Assembly: GCA_003221075.1 (NCBI GenBank)
Contig: QHUF01000147.1
Span: forward strand, 1 to 11,802
From: Gemmatimonadota bacterium
Lineage (GTDB): Bacteria > Gemmatimonadota > Gemmatimonadetes > Gemmatimonadales > GWC2-71-9
Reading direction: 5' to 3'
Length of the DNA: 11,802 nt
This document shows, piece by piece, positions 1 through 6,684 of this stretch; the first letter of the stretch is position 1, and every line of letters begins with the position of its first letter. A model generated the notes under the pieces. The model was given only the letters and a program-made list of their open reading frames with translations. It was not told the DNA's origin and did not search any database. A program made the translations under genes and the position numbers.

Positions 1-647
1 CTGTAGTACTGGCCCACGTCGGGCGACCGGATGTCGGGGTGTGACAGCAGAAACTCGCCGATGGTGGGATCGAGCGTGAAGCCGTGGACGCCCTGCCCCG
101 TCGTGTAGACGAGCATCGTGCTGGAGCCGTACAGGATGTAGCCGGCGGCCACCTGCGCGCGGCCCTTCTGCAGACAGTCGGCGAGCGTACCCGGACCTTT
201 CTTCGTGGCGCTGCGCCGATGAATCGAAAAGATCGTGCCGATCGACACGTTGACGCCGATGTTGGTCGAGCCATCGAGCGGATCATACATGAGCACGTAC
301 TTGCCACCACGCCGGTCCTCGCGCACCTGCACGGGGATCGGGTGCTCGTCTTCTTCGGATGCGACGACGCACACCCGGCCCGTGTGCTCGACGGCGTGCC
401 GGACGGTCTCGTTGGCGAATACGTCCAGTTTCTGCTGCACCTCGCCCTGGACGTTGATCGCGCCGACTTCGCCGAGGATGTCGGTGAGCCCGGCGCGCCG
501 CACCTGCCGCGAAATGATCTTCGCGGCCAGACACAGATCATAGAGCAGGTTGGAGAGCTCCCCGGTCGCTTCAGGGTGGAGCCGCTCCTGCTCCATGATG
601 AATCGCTCAATCGTGATGACGGACGTCGGTGATTGCGAGCGTGCCAT
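1..647 (-). CDS. fbp: Class I fructose-1,6-bisphosphatase (N-terminal 215 residues; C-terminus beyond the window)
   Basis: Hydrolyses fructose-1,6-bisphosphate to fructose-6-phosphate and phosphate, the committed step of gluconeogenesis; cytoplasmic and Mg-dependent. Seen: an N-terminus like other class I enzymes (TIERFIMEQ, then HPEATGEL, then LAAKIISRQ), the metal-site stretch VASEEDE, and YDPLDGSTNI followed by VSIGTIFSIHRR. About 215 residues are present where the family has about 330, so the gene is cut by the window edge, not broken. The ATG at 647 was chosen because alignment from memory with E. coli Fbp requires residues from about position 10. The next ATG (596) would remove part of the conserved N-terminus. 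The start lies inside the end of comEC (41-nt overlap), with no clear ribosome site, which suggests translational coupling. One oddity is NIGVNV where E. coli has NIDVNV. Family assignment is secure. Confidence 0.95.
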   Translation of the reverse strand, partial: MARSQSPTSVITIERFIMEQERLHPEATGELSNLLYDLCLAAKIISRQVRRAGLTDILGEVGAINVQGEVQQKLDVFANETVRHAVEHTGRVCVVASEEDEHPIPVQVREDRRGGKYVLMYDPLDGSTNIGVNVSIGTIFSIHRRSATKKGPGTLADCLQKGRAQVAAGYILYGSSTMLVYTTGQGVHGFTLDPTIGEFLLSHPDIRSPDVGQYY

Positions 648-2826
648 GACTCGAGACGGTGAAGGTGATCGTGCCCCGCTCATCGGTGCGGAGCACGGTG
701 ACTCCATGTCCTCGCAAACGCGCCAGTGTCTCCGGCGCGGGATGTCCGTAGCGGTTCTTCGCGCCCACGCTGATGACCGCCTCGGCCGGCTGCAGCTCAT
801 CGAGCCAGCGGTCGGACGTGGCGCCCCGAGAGCCATGATGCCCGACCTTGAGCAGCGTCACCCGTCCCACCTGGCCCGCTAGATGCGCCTCGGTCGGAAC
901 ACCGGCGTCACCCGCGAGGAGCAGCCGCGTGCTCCCATAAGTGACGAGCAGTACGACCGATTCCTCATTGATGTCCGTCTGACTCGCCGCCCAGGCCGAG
1001 TCCGGACTCAACACGTCGATCGTGACGCCGTCCAGCTCCAACCGATCGCCCCGGCGGGCCGGACGCCACTCGGCGCCATCGCTCTCGACGGCGCTGAGGA
1101 ATCCAAGATAGCCCGCATCGGGCACCGGCTGCCCCGGCTCGAGGACAAAGGCCGGATCGAACGCGTCGAGCACGGCAGGCAAACCGCCGAAATGATCGAG
1201 ATGGGCGTGCGTGGCCACGATCGCCGCCAGCCGCGTAACACCTGCCGCACGCAGGAACGGCACCACGACCCGGCGGCCGGCATCTCCCTGTGGTCCCCGG
1301 GGCCCGCCATCGATCAGGAGCCACCGCCCCGCCGGACTGCGCAACGCGATCGCGTCACCCTGGCCGACGTCAAGGAAACTTACGGTGAGACAATGACAGT
1401 CTGAAAGGCGTGTAAAGGCGTGGAAAAGCGTGGTCCACGAGATGAGCGTGGCGACGAACCCAACCCGCGCGGCGACCAGCCACCGGCGGCGAGGTGAGTT
1501 CCACAGCCACCAAGCGACCACCAGGATTCCCAGCCAAAAGGCCGCAGCGCGCGGGCCGGCAATCATGATGAAGTGGCCGCCGGGGAGCGCGGCGGCCGCC
1601 CTGGCGACGACGTCGAGCAACGCCAGACACAGTCCCGCGCCGGCCGCGAGCCAGCTGGAGGACAGCAGCAATGCGACCATGAGTCCCGGCACAGCCAGGC
1701 CCGCGAGCGGAATGGCGGCGAGGTTCGCGACCACGCCGATCGGGGCGACGGTGCCAAACGTGTAGGCCGTGATGGGCGCGGTAAGCAGCGTCGCCGCCGC
1801 GGCAGGCGCGAGCAGCCGGACTGTCCTGGGCAAGCGCTCGGTCGCCCGCCCAGCCCAAATCACCGCGGCGACCGCGGCCACCGACAGCCACGCGCCGACC
1901 GACTGCACTGCCCAGGGATCGCCGAGCATGACGCAAAGTGCGGCGAGCGCGACCAGTCCCCGCGGTGCGACCACGCGCTGGCGCAGCTTCGCGACGTCGA
2001 GCGCCACGAGCATCGCCGCCGAGCGGGCCGCGGGTGCGGGAAAGCCGAGCACCCAGACGTACATGAGCATGACGACGGTCCCCGCCACGAAGCGCGCCCG
2101 CGGGCCGAGCCGCAGCCGCATGAGGAGCACGTTCAGCCACGCGGCGAAGAACCCGACGTGCAGTCCCGAGATCGAGAGGAGGTGCGCAAGCCCCGAGCGG
2201 GTGTAGCGCTCGCGCAGCTCGGCGTCGAGCTCCGCACGCCGCGCGATGACGAGCGCGTCCACCAGCGGCGCGCGGGTGCCGAACAATCGCCGGCTGCGCT
2301 CGGCGACGCGGTCGCGCAGCGCGCCACGTCCGTGCGGAACCGCGTCGAGCTGGCGCACCCGCCGGGCGACGAGAATGCCGCGCCCGCTTGCACCGAGAAA
2401 TCGTCCTGCGACGACCCAGGTCGTGCCGCCGTGCGCCGGATGCCCCTCCGGCCACCGAATGGTGAGCGCGCCGCCACAGGGACCGGCGCGGACGACACCT
2501 TCGGCGACACCGCCAGTCGCTGAGACGGGGTCGGTGAGCTGGACAATGACGGAGCGGGTTTCGTTAGCCCCGGGGCGCGGCCCCGGGGCACCCCACTCGC
2601 CGACGCATGAGGCGCGCTGTTCACGCAGCGCGCTCCCGCCCCACAACAAACCGGCGACGAACATCAGGCCCACTGCCGCGCCAAGTGGCGCCCGGCGAAC
2701 CAGCACGGCCGTGCCGACCAGAACCAGCAGTCCGGCGTACGGCGCACTGCGCACGGCGTACGCATTCAACGCCGTCGCGAGGCCGGCGGCGAATGCTAGG
2801 GTGAGATAGAGGATCGGCGGGCGCAC
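607..2826 (-). CDS. comEC: ComEC/Rec2 DNA-uptake channel with metallo-beta-lactamase domain
   Basis: Inner-membrane channel that passes single-stranded DNA into the cytoplasm during natural transformation. Seen in 739 residues: hydrophobic helices at about 3-65; an OB-fold-like DUF4131 region to about 180; the Competence domain with many membrane segments and its conserved LLSISGLHVGFFAAW near 213-227; and a C-terminal metallo-beta-lactamase domain from about 490. That domain has the metal motif THAHLDHFGG near 537, LLLAGDAG, and KVGHHGSRG. Full family length with all domains, so it looks intact. The start is GTG at 2826, preceded by a weak AGGT and separated by 12 nt from the comFB stop. Its end overlaps fbp by 41 nt. 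A GC-rich double palindrome encodes a proline/glycine stretch at residues 79-88. The C-terminal domain is thought to act as a nuclease on the non-transported strand (family knowledge). Confidence 0.96.
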   Translation of the reverse strand: MRPPILYLTLAFAAGLATALNAYAVRSAPYAGLLVLVGTAVLVRRAPLGAAVGLMFVAGLLWGGSALREQRASCVGEWGAPGPRPGANETRSVIVQLTDPVSATGGVAEGVVRAGPCGGALTIRWPEGHPAHGGTTWVVAGRFLGASGRGILVARRVRQLDAVPHGRGALRDRVAERSRRLFGTRAPLVDALVIARRAELDAELRERYTRSGLAHLLSISGLHVGFFAAWLNVLLMRLRLGPRARFVAGTVVMLMYVWVLGFPAPAARSAAMLVALDVAKLRQRVVAPRGLVALAALCVMLGDPWAVQSVGAWLSVAAVAAVIWAGRATERLPRTVRLLAPAAAATLLTAPITAYTFGTVAPIGVVANLAAIPLAGLAVPGLMVALLLSSSWLAAGAGLCLALLDVVARAAAALPGGHFIMIAGPRAAAFWLGILVVAWWLWNSPRRRWLVAARVGFVATLISWTTLFHAFTRLSDCHCLTVSFLDVGQGDAIALRSPAGRWLLIDGGPRGPQGDAGRRVVVPFLRAAGVTRLAAIVATHAHLDHFGGLPAVLDAFDPAFVLEPGQPVPDAGYLGFLSAVESDGAEWRPARRGDRLELDGVTIDVLSPDSAWAASQTDINEESVVLLVTYGSTRLLLAGDAGVPTEAHLAGQVGRVTLLKVGHHGSRGATSDRWLDELQPAEAVISVGAKNRYGHPAPETLARLRGHGVTVLRTDERGTITFTVSSHGTLAITDVRHHD
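2567..2589. repeat. Twin GCCCCGGGGC palindromes in comEC
   Basis: Two copies of the 10-bp palindrome GCCCCGGGGC (2567-2576 and 2580-2589) are separated by GCG. They encode the glycine/proline run at residues 79-88 of ComEC, before the DUF4131 strands. In a GC-rich genome this may be chance or a small insertion. Confidence 0.45.
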
Positions 2827-2838
2827 CGCCGACCTAGT

Positions 2839-3123
2839 TTACAACTGCGTGGGTTTTGCTCCGCAGCGCGGCGCGAGGGCTACCTTTTTGAAAGCCTCCA
2901 GCAGCGCGACGTCGAGTTTGGCCTTCTCCCCATCGCTCGCGAGCGACAGCTCGGTGAGGATCTCGCCCTGGCGGGTCGAGACGTAGTGCGGGGTCAAGTG
3001 ATTCAGGGCAAAGACCAGCACGTCGCTGCGACAGGTGTCGCAACCACAGAACTTCGGAAACCCGTCGCGCAGGCTTTTGTATTCTCGCTGCACGACTTCC
3101 AACGTCAGGTTGGTTACTGCCAT
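2839..3123 (-). CDS. comFB: ComFB-family protein, late competence/cyclic-dinucleotide receptor family
   Basis: A 94-residue cytoplasmic protein of the ComFB family, named for the middle gene of the B. subtilis comF operon. Cyanobacterial members have been reported to bind cyclic di-GMP and cyclic di-AMP, so a regulatory role is likely but unproven here. Seen: a Cys-rich FCGCDTCRSDV (Cys26, 28, 31), followed by LVFALNHLTPHYVSTRQGEI, the usual family core in which the cysteines precede a helix and a P-x-YV turn. Length is typical. The ATG at 3123 overlaps the 3' end of miaB by 10 nt. A purine-rich GGGGGTGAGG just upstream (3125-3134) serves as ribosome site and is part of a hairpin-forming repeat. 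The stop at 2839 lies 12 nt before comEC, so the two are almost certainly co-transcribed. This placement supports a competence role. Confidence 0.88.
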   Translation of the reverse strand: MAVTNLTLEVVQREYKSLRDGFPKFCGCDTCRSDVLVFALNHLTPHYVSTRQGEILTELSLASDGEKAKLDVALLEAFKKVALAPRCGAKPTQL

Positions 3124-4454
3124 GCCTCACCCCCTGTCCCCCTCTCCACGGTGTGGAGAGGGGGAACGGCGGTGACAGCGGTGAATGTCGATCCCGTCGT
3201 TCCGGTGAACCGCACCCGCCGGTAAGTCCCGATCCACTCCGCCGGCCCGTCCAGCAGCGCGATCTTGTTGGTGCGCGTACGCGCTTGTAGCAACGCGCCG
3301 CGCCTCGCTTGTCCCTCGACCAACACTTCGTGCGTCGACCCGATGAGCCCGATGTTCTTCTGCTTCGCGACGCCCCGCACCAGCGCGATGAGCCGGCCGA
3401 TCCGCTCGGTCTTGATCTCTTCGGCCACGTGATCCTTGATCCGCACGGCGGGCGTTCCCTCGCGGACCGAGTATTTGAACGTGTAGGCGTCGTCGAACCG
3501 GACCTGCTCCACCAGCGACAGTGTTTCCTGGAACTCCTCTTCGGTCTCGCCCGGGAATCCCACAATGATGTCGGTCGAGAGCGAAATGCCCGGCACGGCC
3601 GCGCGCAGCGCTGCCACGACCTCGAGATAGCGGTCCCGGTTGTAGCGGCGCAGCATGCGCTTGAGCGTGCGCGAGCTGCCGCTCTGCACCGGCAGATGAA
3701 CGTGCTCGCACACCGCCGGCGTCTCGGCCATTGCCGCGAGCACAGGTGGCGAGAAGTCGGTCGGATACGGCGACGTGAAACGCACGCGCCGGATCCCGAC
3801 CACGCCGCCCACCGCGCGGAGCAGGTCGGCGAAATCGTGCTCGCCATCGTGATAGCTGTTGACGGTCTGGCCAAGCAGCGTGACCTCCGTCGTGCCGTTG
3901 CCCGCGAGGTTTACGACCTCATGCACGACGTCGGCCAATTTGCGGCTGCGCTCGGGCCCGCGCGTCATCGGAACGATGCAGAAGGTGCACCGATAATCGC
4001 AGCCACGTTGCACCGTGACGAACGCCGAGATCGGATTGTCGCGGACCGGAGGAACGTCCTCGTAGTGTTCCCATCCCTTGAACTCGACGTCCGCCGCGCG
4101 CTGGCCGATCCTGGCCTGCGCAATCAGCTCGGGCAAGCCACGATAACCGTCAGGGCCGATCACGAGATCGACCTGCGGCACACGCTCGAGCAGTTTGGGG
4201 CCGAGCCGCTGCGCCATACAGCCCACCACACCCAGCACGTCACCTGGGCGCTTGTAGCGTTTCAGCTCTCCCATGCGTCCCAGAACCCGTTGCTCCGCGT
4301 GATCGCGCACCGCACAGGTGTTCACGAGCAGCACGTCCGCCTCGGCGGGATCGTCCGTGCGCACGTAGCCCTCACGGCCCAGGACGCCGAACATCAGCTC
4401 GGAGTCCGAGACGTTCATCTGACAGCCGTAGGTCTCGATGTACACGCGGCGCAT
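3114..4454 (-). CDS. miaB: tRNA-2-methylthio-N6-dimethylallyladenosine synthase MiaB
   Basis: Radical-SAM methylthiotransferase that adds a methylthio group at C2 of i6A37 in tRNAs reading UNN codons. Seen in 446 residues: N-terminal UPF0004 domain with cluster ligands Cys11 (ETYGCQMN), Cys47 (VNTCAVRDHAEQ) and Cys79 (VVGCMAQ); radical-SAM motif CxxxCxxC at 152/156/159 (RGCDYRCTFCIVPMTRG); and a C-terminal TRAM domain from about 375. NTCAVRDHAE and the YGCQMN start separate it from MtaB and RimO. The ATG at 4454 was chosen because the homologous start is MRRVYIETYGCQ; it lies 2 nt after the mtaB stop. A longer frame runs upstream but only reads through mtaB. The last 15 or so residues, after the TRAM domain, are encoded by a hairpin repeat and look acquired. 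The stop overlaps comFB by 10 nt. Confidence 0.96.
   Translation of the reverse strand: MRRVYIETYGCQMNVSDSELMFGVLGREGYVRTDDPAEADVLLVNTCAVRDHAEQRVLGRMGELKRYKRPGDVLGVVGCMAQRLGPKLLERVPQVDLVIGPDGYRGLPELIAQARIGQRAADVEFKGWEHYEDVPPVRDNPISAFVTVQRGCDYRCTFCIVPMTRGPERSRKLADVVHEVVNLAGNGTTEVTLLGQTVNSYHDGEHDFADLLRAVGGVVGIRRVRFTSPYPTDFSPPVLAAMAETPAVCEHVHLPVQSGSSRTLKRMLRRYNRDRYLEVVAALRAAVPGISLSTDIIVGFPGETEEEFQETLSLVEQVRFDDAYTFKYSVREGTPAVRIKDHVAEEIKTERIGRLIALVRGVAKQKNIGLIGSTHEVLVEGQARRGALLQARTRTNKIALLDGPAEWIGTYRRVRFTGTTGSTFTAVTAVPPLHTVERGTGGEAWQ
3124..3164 (-). repeat. Hairpin repeat across the miaB end, forming the comFB leader
   Basis: A perfect 12-bp inverted repeat (arm CCCCCTCTCCAC, 3138-3149, against 3153-3164, 3-nt loop) is followed by ACAGGGGGTGAGGC directly before the comFB ATG. 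The shape, a C-rich run beside a GGAGAGGGGG hairpin, resembles dispersed intergenic repeats of GC-rich genomes (recalled, not searched). It encodes the last residues of MiaB after the TRAM domain and supplies the ribosome site of comFB. The hairpin ends about 14 nt before that ATG, so it could influence translation. Confidence 0.7.
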
Positions 4455-4456
4455 CG

Positions 4457-5704
4457 CTAGTTGACCGTCACCTCGAAGCGGGGACGCCCGTCCCACAGGT
4501 CCGTAACAAGATAGACGCTTAGATAATCCTCCGTCATCACCTCGACCTGGCCCTTGAGGCGGCCGGTGACTACGCCATCAGCCGTTTGCCCTCTGCGGCG
4601 CAGGCGATGCGCAGCGGCCTTCGCTTCTCCGACCTCGCGCAGCTCCCTGGCCCGCTGGCGAATGACGTCGGGGGGGACCTGCCCCGGCAGCCGCGCCGCC
4701 GGCGCATCCCGCCGAACGGAGAAGGGAAAAACGTGGAGGTATGTGAAAGGCAAGGCCCGTAACAGCGTGAGTGAAGCCTGGTGATCGGCGTCGGTTTCGC
4801 TCGGAAATCCGGCGATCACGTCGGCGCCCAGGCCGAAGACCGGGAGGCGTTCGGCGAGCCATTCGATCCGCGCCCGGTAGGACTCGGCCGTGTACCAGTG
4901 GCGGCCCATGCGCTTCAGCACACGGTTCGCACCCGACTGCAACGGCGCGTGGAGGTGCGCCGCCAGATTGCGAGGCGCTTCGATGAGGAGCCGGGCGAGC
5001 CTGTCGTCGACCTCTGTGGCTTCAATCGATGAGAGACGGAAACGCACTTGAGGGACGGCGGCGATGAGAGCCTCGAGGAGCCCGGCGAGCGACGGGGCTC
5101 GGGGCTCGGGGCTCGGGCCTGGGGTAACGACTCCCGAGTCCCGAGCCCCTAGGCCCCAAGTTCCGATGTGCACGCCTGTCAGCACTATCTCCGCATGGTG
5201 CTCAGCCAGCGCGCGCGCCTCGTCCACGAGCTCGGCGACTGAGCGTGACCGATTGTTGCCACGCGCGAGCGTAGTCGCGCAAAAGGTGCAGTGCTCGTCG
5301 CAGCCATCCTGGATCTTCAATAACGCACGGGATTTGGTCCCAAGTGGAGGCGCAGCATGCTGCGCCCCTACATCATCGATTCCCGCTGCGCGCAACACGG
5401 TCCCCGGTTCCGCATTCGCCACAACCGCGCGCACCGACGGCAACGCCGCGATCACACCGTTGTCGAGCGCCGCCGCACATCCCATCACGATGGTTTGTGC
5501 GTGGCTGCTGTTCGCAACATGGCGGACCAGGCGCCGCAATTTGACTTCGCTTTCGTTCGTAACGGTACAGGAGTTGATGATGGCGAGATCGGCGAGTGCG
5601 GGATCATCCACCACGACCGCACCGTTCGCGTCGAACGCCTCGCGCACGCGCTCGGTGTCGTACTGGTTGGCTTTACACCCGAATGTGTGGAAGTAGACGT
5701 TCAC
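4457..5704 (-). CDS. mtaB: tRNA t6A37 methylthiotransferase MtaB
   Basis: Radical-SAM enzyme that converts t6A37 to ms2t6A37 in tRNAs reading ANN codons. Seen in 415 residues: cluster ligands Cys10 (HTFGCKANQYDTE), Cys46 (INSCTVTNESE) and Cys76 (VMGCAAA); radical-SAM CxxxCxxC at 135/139/142 (IQDGCDEHCTFC) followed by LARGNNRSR; then LTGVHIGTW and a short TRAM-like tail. HTFGCKANQ with NSCTVTNESE is the MtaB signature rather than MiaB or RimO. The start is GTG at 5704, overlapping the barrel gene's TGA by 4 nt; upstream sequence in frame belongs to the barrel gene. Two palindromic elements lie inside the gene and encode residues 111-121 and about 185-205. Both fall beside, not in, the cysteine motifs, so the enzyme is probably active. 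It forms a pair with miaB 2 nt downstream. Confidence 0.94.
   Translation of the reverse strand: MNVYFHTFGCKANQYDTERVREAFDANGAVVVDDPALADLAIINSCTVTNESEVKLRRLVRHVANSSHAQTIVMGCAAALDNGVIAALPSVRAVVANAEPGTVLRAAGIDDVGAQHAAPPLGTKSRALLKIQDGCDEHCTFCATTLARGNNRSRSVAELVDEARALAEHHAEIVLTGVHIGTWGLGARDSGVVTPGPSPEPRAPSLAGLLEALIAAVPQVRFRLSSIEATEVDDRLARLLIEAPRNLAAHLHAPLQSGANRVLKRMGRHWYTAESYRARIEWLAERLPVFGLGADVIAGFPSETDADHQASLTLLRALPFTYLHVFPFSVRRDAPAARLPGQVPPDVIRQRARELREVGEAKAAAHRLRRRGQTADGVVTGRLKGQVEVMTEDYLSVYLVTDLWDGRPRFEVTVN
5101..5149. repeat. Palindromic element inside mtaB (17-bp arms)
   Basis: Arms GGGGCTCGGGGCTCGGG (5101-5117) and CCCGAGTCCCGAGCCCC (5133-5149) pair over 17 positions with one G-T mismatch and a 15-nt loop. 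The sequence before it (from 5094) repeats GGGGCTC once more, and AGGCCCC follows it. It encodes about residues 185-205 of MtaB, Pro/Gly-rich residues between LTGVHIGTWG and the SLAGLLEAL helix, where family members are shorter. It looks like a repeat inserted in frame. Confidence 0.65.
5344..5371. repeat. Second palindrome inside mtaB (perfect 18-bp core)
   Basis: The core GGCGCAGCATGCTGCGCC (5349-5366) is a perfect palindrome with no loop. With two mismatches it extends to 14-bp arms over 5344-5371. It encodes DVGAQHAAPPL (residues 111-121), just before the radical-SAM cysteines, in the linker between the UPF0004 and radical-SAM domains. It differs in sequence from the other element in this gene. 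Confidence 0.6.
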
Positions 5705-6684
5705 GGCCGCACGGTCAGCCCCACGAGAACCGTCCAGACGCGCTCGCTGAGTCCCAAGCCCGTGCGCTGCAGCCGCTCGACACCGATGTCGAGGCGGCCG
5801 CGGCCGCCGGAGAATTGCCGGCCGAGGCCCGCCGAGTATCCGACCTCGGTCGGTGCCTTGCCCACGCCGAACGGCAGCTGCCCGCCGCGCGCGCCCAAGC
5901 GGAGCGGCGATCCCGGCGATCCGATTTCCGCGCCGAATGACCAGTTGAACGTGTCGTGCGAATTGGCGATGGCCTGCACGGCCCCCCAGTTGCGCCACGT
6001 TGCGGTGCCCGCCACGGTCGCCCGTGCCCCCGCGCGCCATTGCACGCCCGCCCCGTACATCAGCGGCAGATCGTTCTCGGCCACGGCGTTGCCGCCGACG
6101 TCGGCGCGCAGCTTGGAGTCGGAACGGAACCACCCGGCGACCCGGAGGTCGGGCGTGACATCGAACAACAGGCTCGCCGAACCGCCCAGTCCGCCATAGG
6201 CCACTTCGTCCCGCGCGGTGGTCGTGCGGTACAAGGAGTCGGCAAAGGAGCGCTTGGCGACGACACGCGTCGAGCCCGTGAGCCGATGCAGCCCGAGTCC
6301 CAGCGCGAGACGGTTGAGCACCCGGGCGGCGACGGCGATTCGCAGATCGGAGACGGCGCCATCGCTCGTGATTTCATCGGTGATCGGCTGCTGCACGCCG
6401 CGCAGATCGATCGTGTCCTGGATGACAACGCCGAAGGAGCGGTCGAGGTAAGTGGTGAAGCCGCCGCCCACAACGATGCGGCGCGTGACGGGCCCGGTGA
6501 TCACCATCGCCGGGAAGCGAGTCCCGCGCAGCGACGACTGCAGGCCACCGGCATCGACGGAGCGCCACGACGCGCCGCTCGTCACGCTCGCGCTCATGTG
6601 CCGCACGTCCGCCAGCGCCGCGTCCGTCAGCGGCGAAAAGGCGTCGAACGGCGCGAACGCACCGCCGGTGGTCCTCGCCCGCAC
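5701..6684 (-). CDS. FadL/OmpP1-like outer-membrane beta-barrel protein (5' end uncertain, signal peptide missing)
   Basis: A predicted outer-membrane barrel, substrate unknown. Seen: N-terminal GIRGLGTPGKWESVRAR then TTGGAFAPFDAFSPL, recalling the A-x-GGA-F-A start of FadL/OmpP1/PorV-type proteins. This is followed by alternating hydrophobic strands with glycine and aromatic residues, and a C-terminus ending VWTVLVGLTVRP, as in barrel proteins. The coordinates use the only standard start in frame, GTG at 6684. That start is probably wrong, because family-like sequence (LAAQDSQFGIRGLG, like the end of a signal peptide) continues upstream in frame to about 6747, and the frame is open to a TGA at 6796-6798. 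No ATG, GTG or TTG and no hydrophobic signal segment exist in that extra stretch. So the gene is truncated, frameshifted, or fused to the lipoprotein upstream. The stop overlaps mtaB by 4 nt. The FadL link is inferred from pattern only. Confidence 0.72.
   Translation of the reverse strand: MRARTTGGAFAPFDAFSPLTDAALADVRHMSASVTSGASWRSVDAGGLQSSLRGTRFPAMVITGPVTRRIVVGGGFTTYLDRSFGVVIQDTIDLRGVQQPITDEITSDGAVSDLRIAVAARVLNRLALGLGLHRLTGSTRVVAKRSFADSLYRTTTARDEVAYGGLGGSASLLFDVTPDLRVAGWFRSDSKLRADVGGNAVAENDLPLMYGAGVQWRAGARATVAGTATWRNWGAVQAIANSHDTFNWSFGAEIGSPGSPLRLGARGGQLPFGVGKAPTEVGYSAGLGRQFSGGRGRLDIGVERLQRTGLGLSERVWTVLVGLTVRP

Noticed and set aside
1573..2523. Long rightward open frame (316 codons) opposite comEC
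   Set aside because: It is antisense to a clear comEC domain, is rich in Arg/Gly/His/Gln as expected of a GC-rich shadow frame, and has no recognisable domain.
3309..4460. Long rightward open frame (383 codons) opposite miaB
   Set aside because: Antisense to all MiaB motifs, His/Arg/Ala-rich composition, no domain and no ribosome site; a shadow frame.
5705..6133. Upstream extension of the mtaB frame
   Set aside because: It only reads the barrel gene out of frame; the MtaB family starts at NVYFHTFGC, which fits the GTG at 5704.
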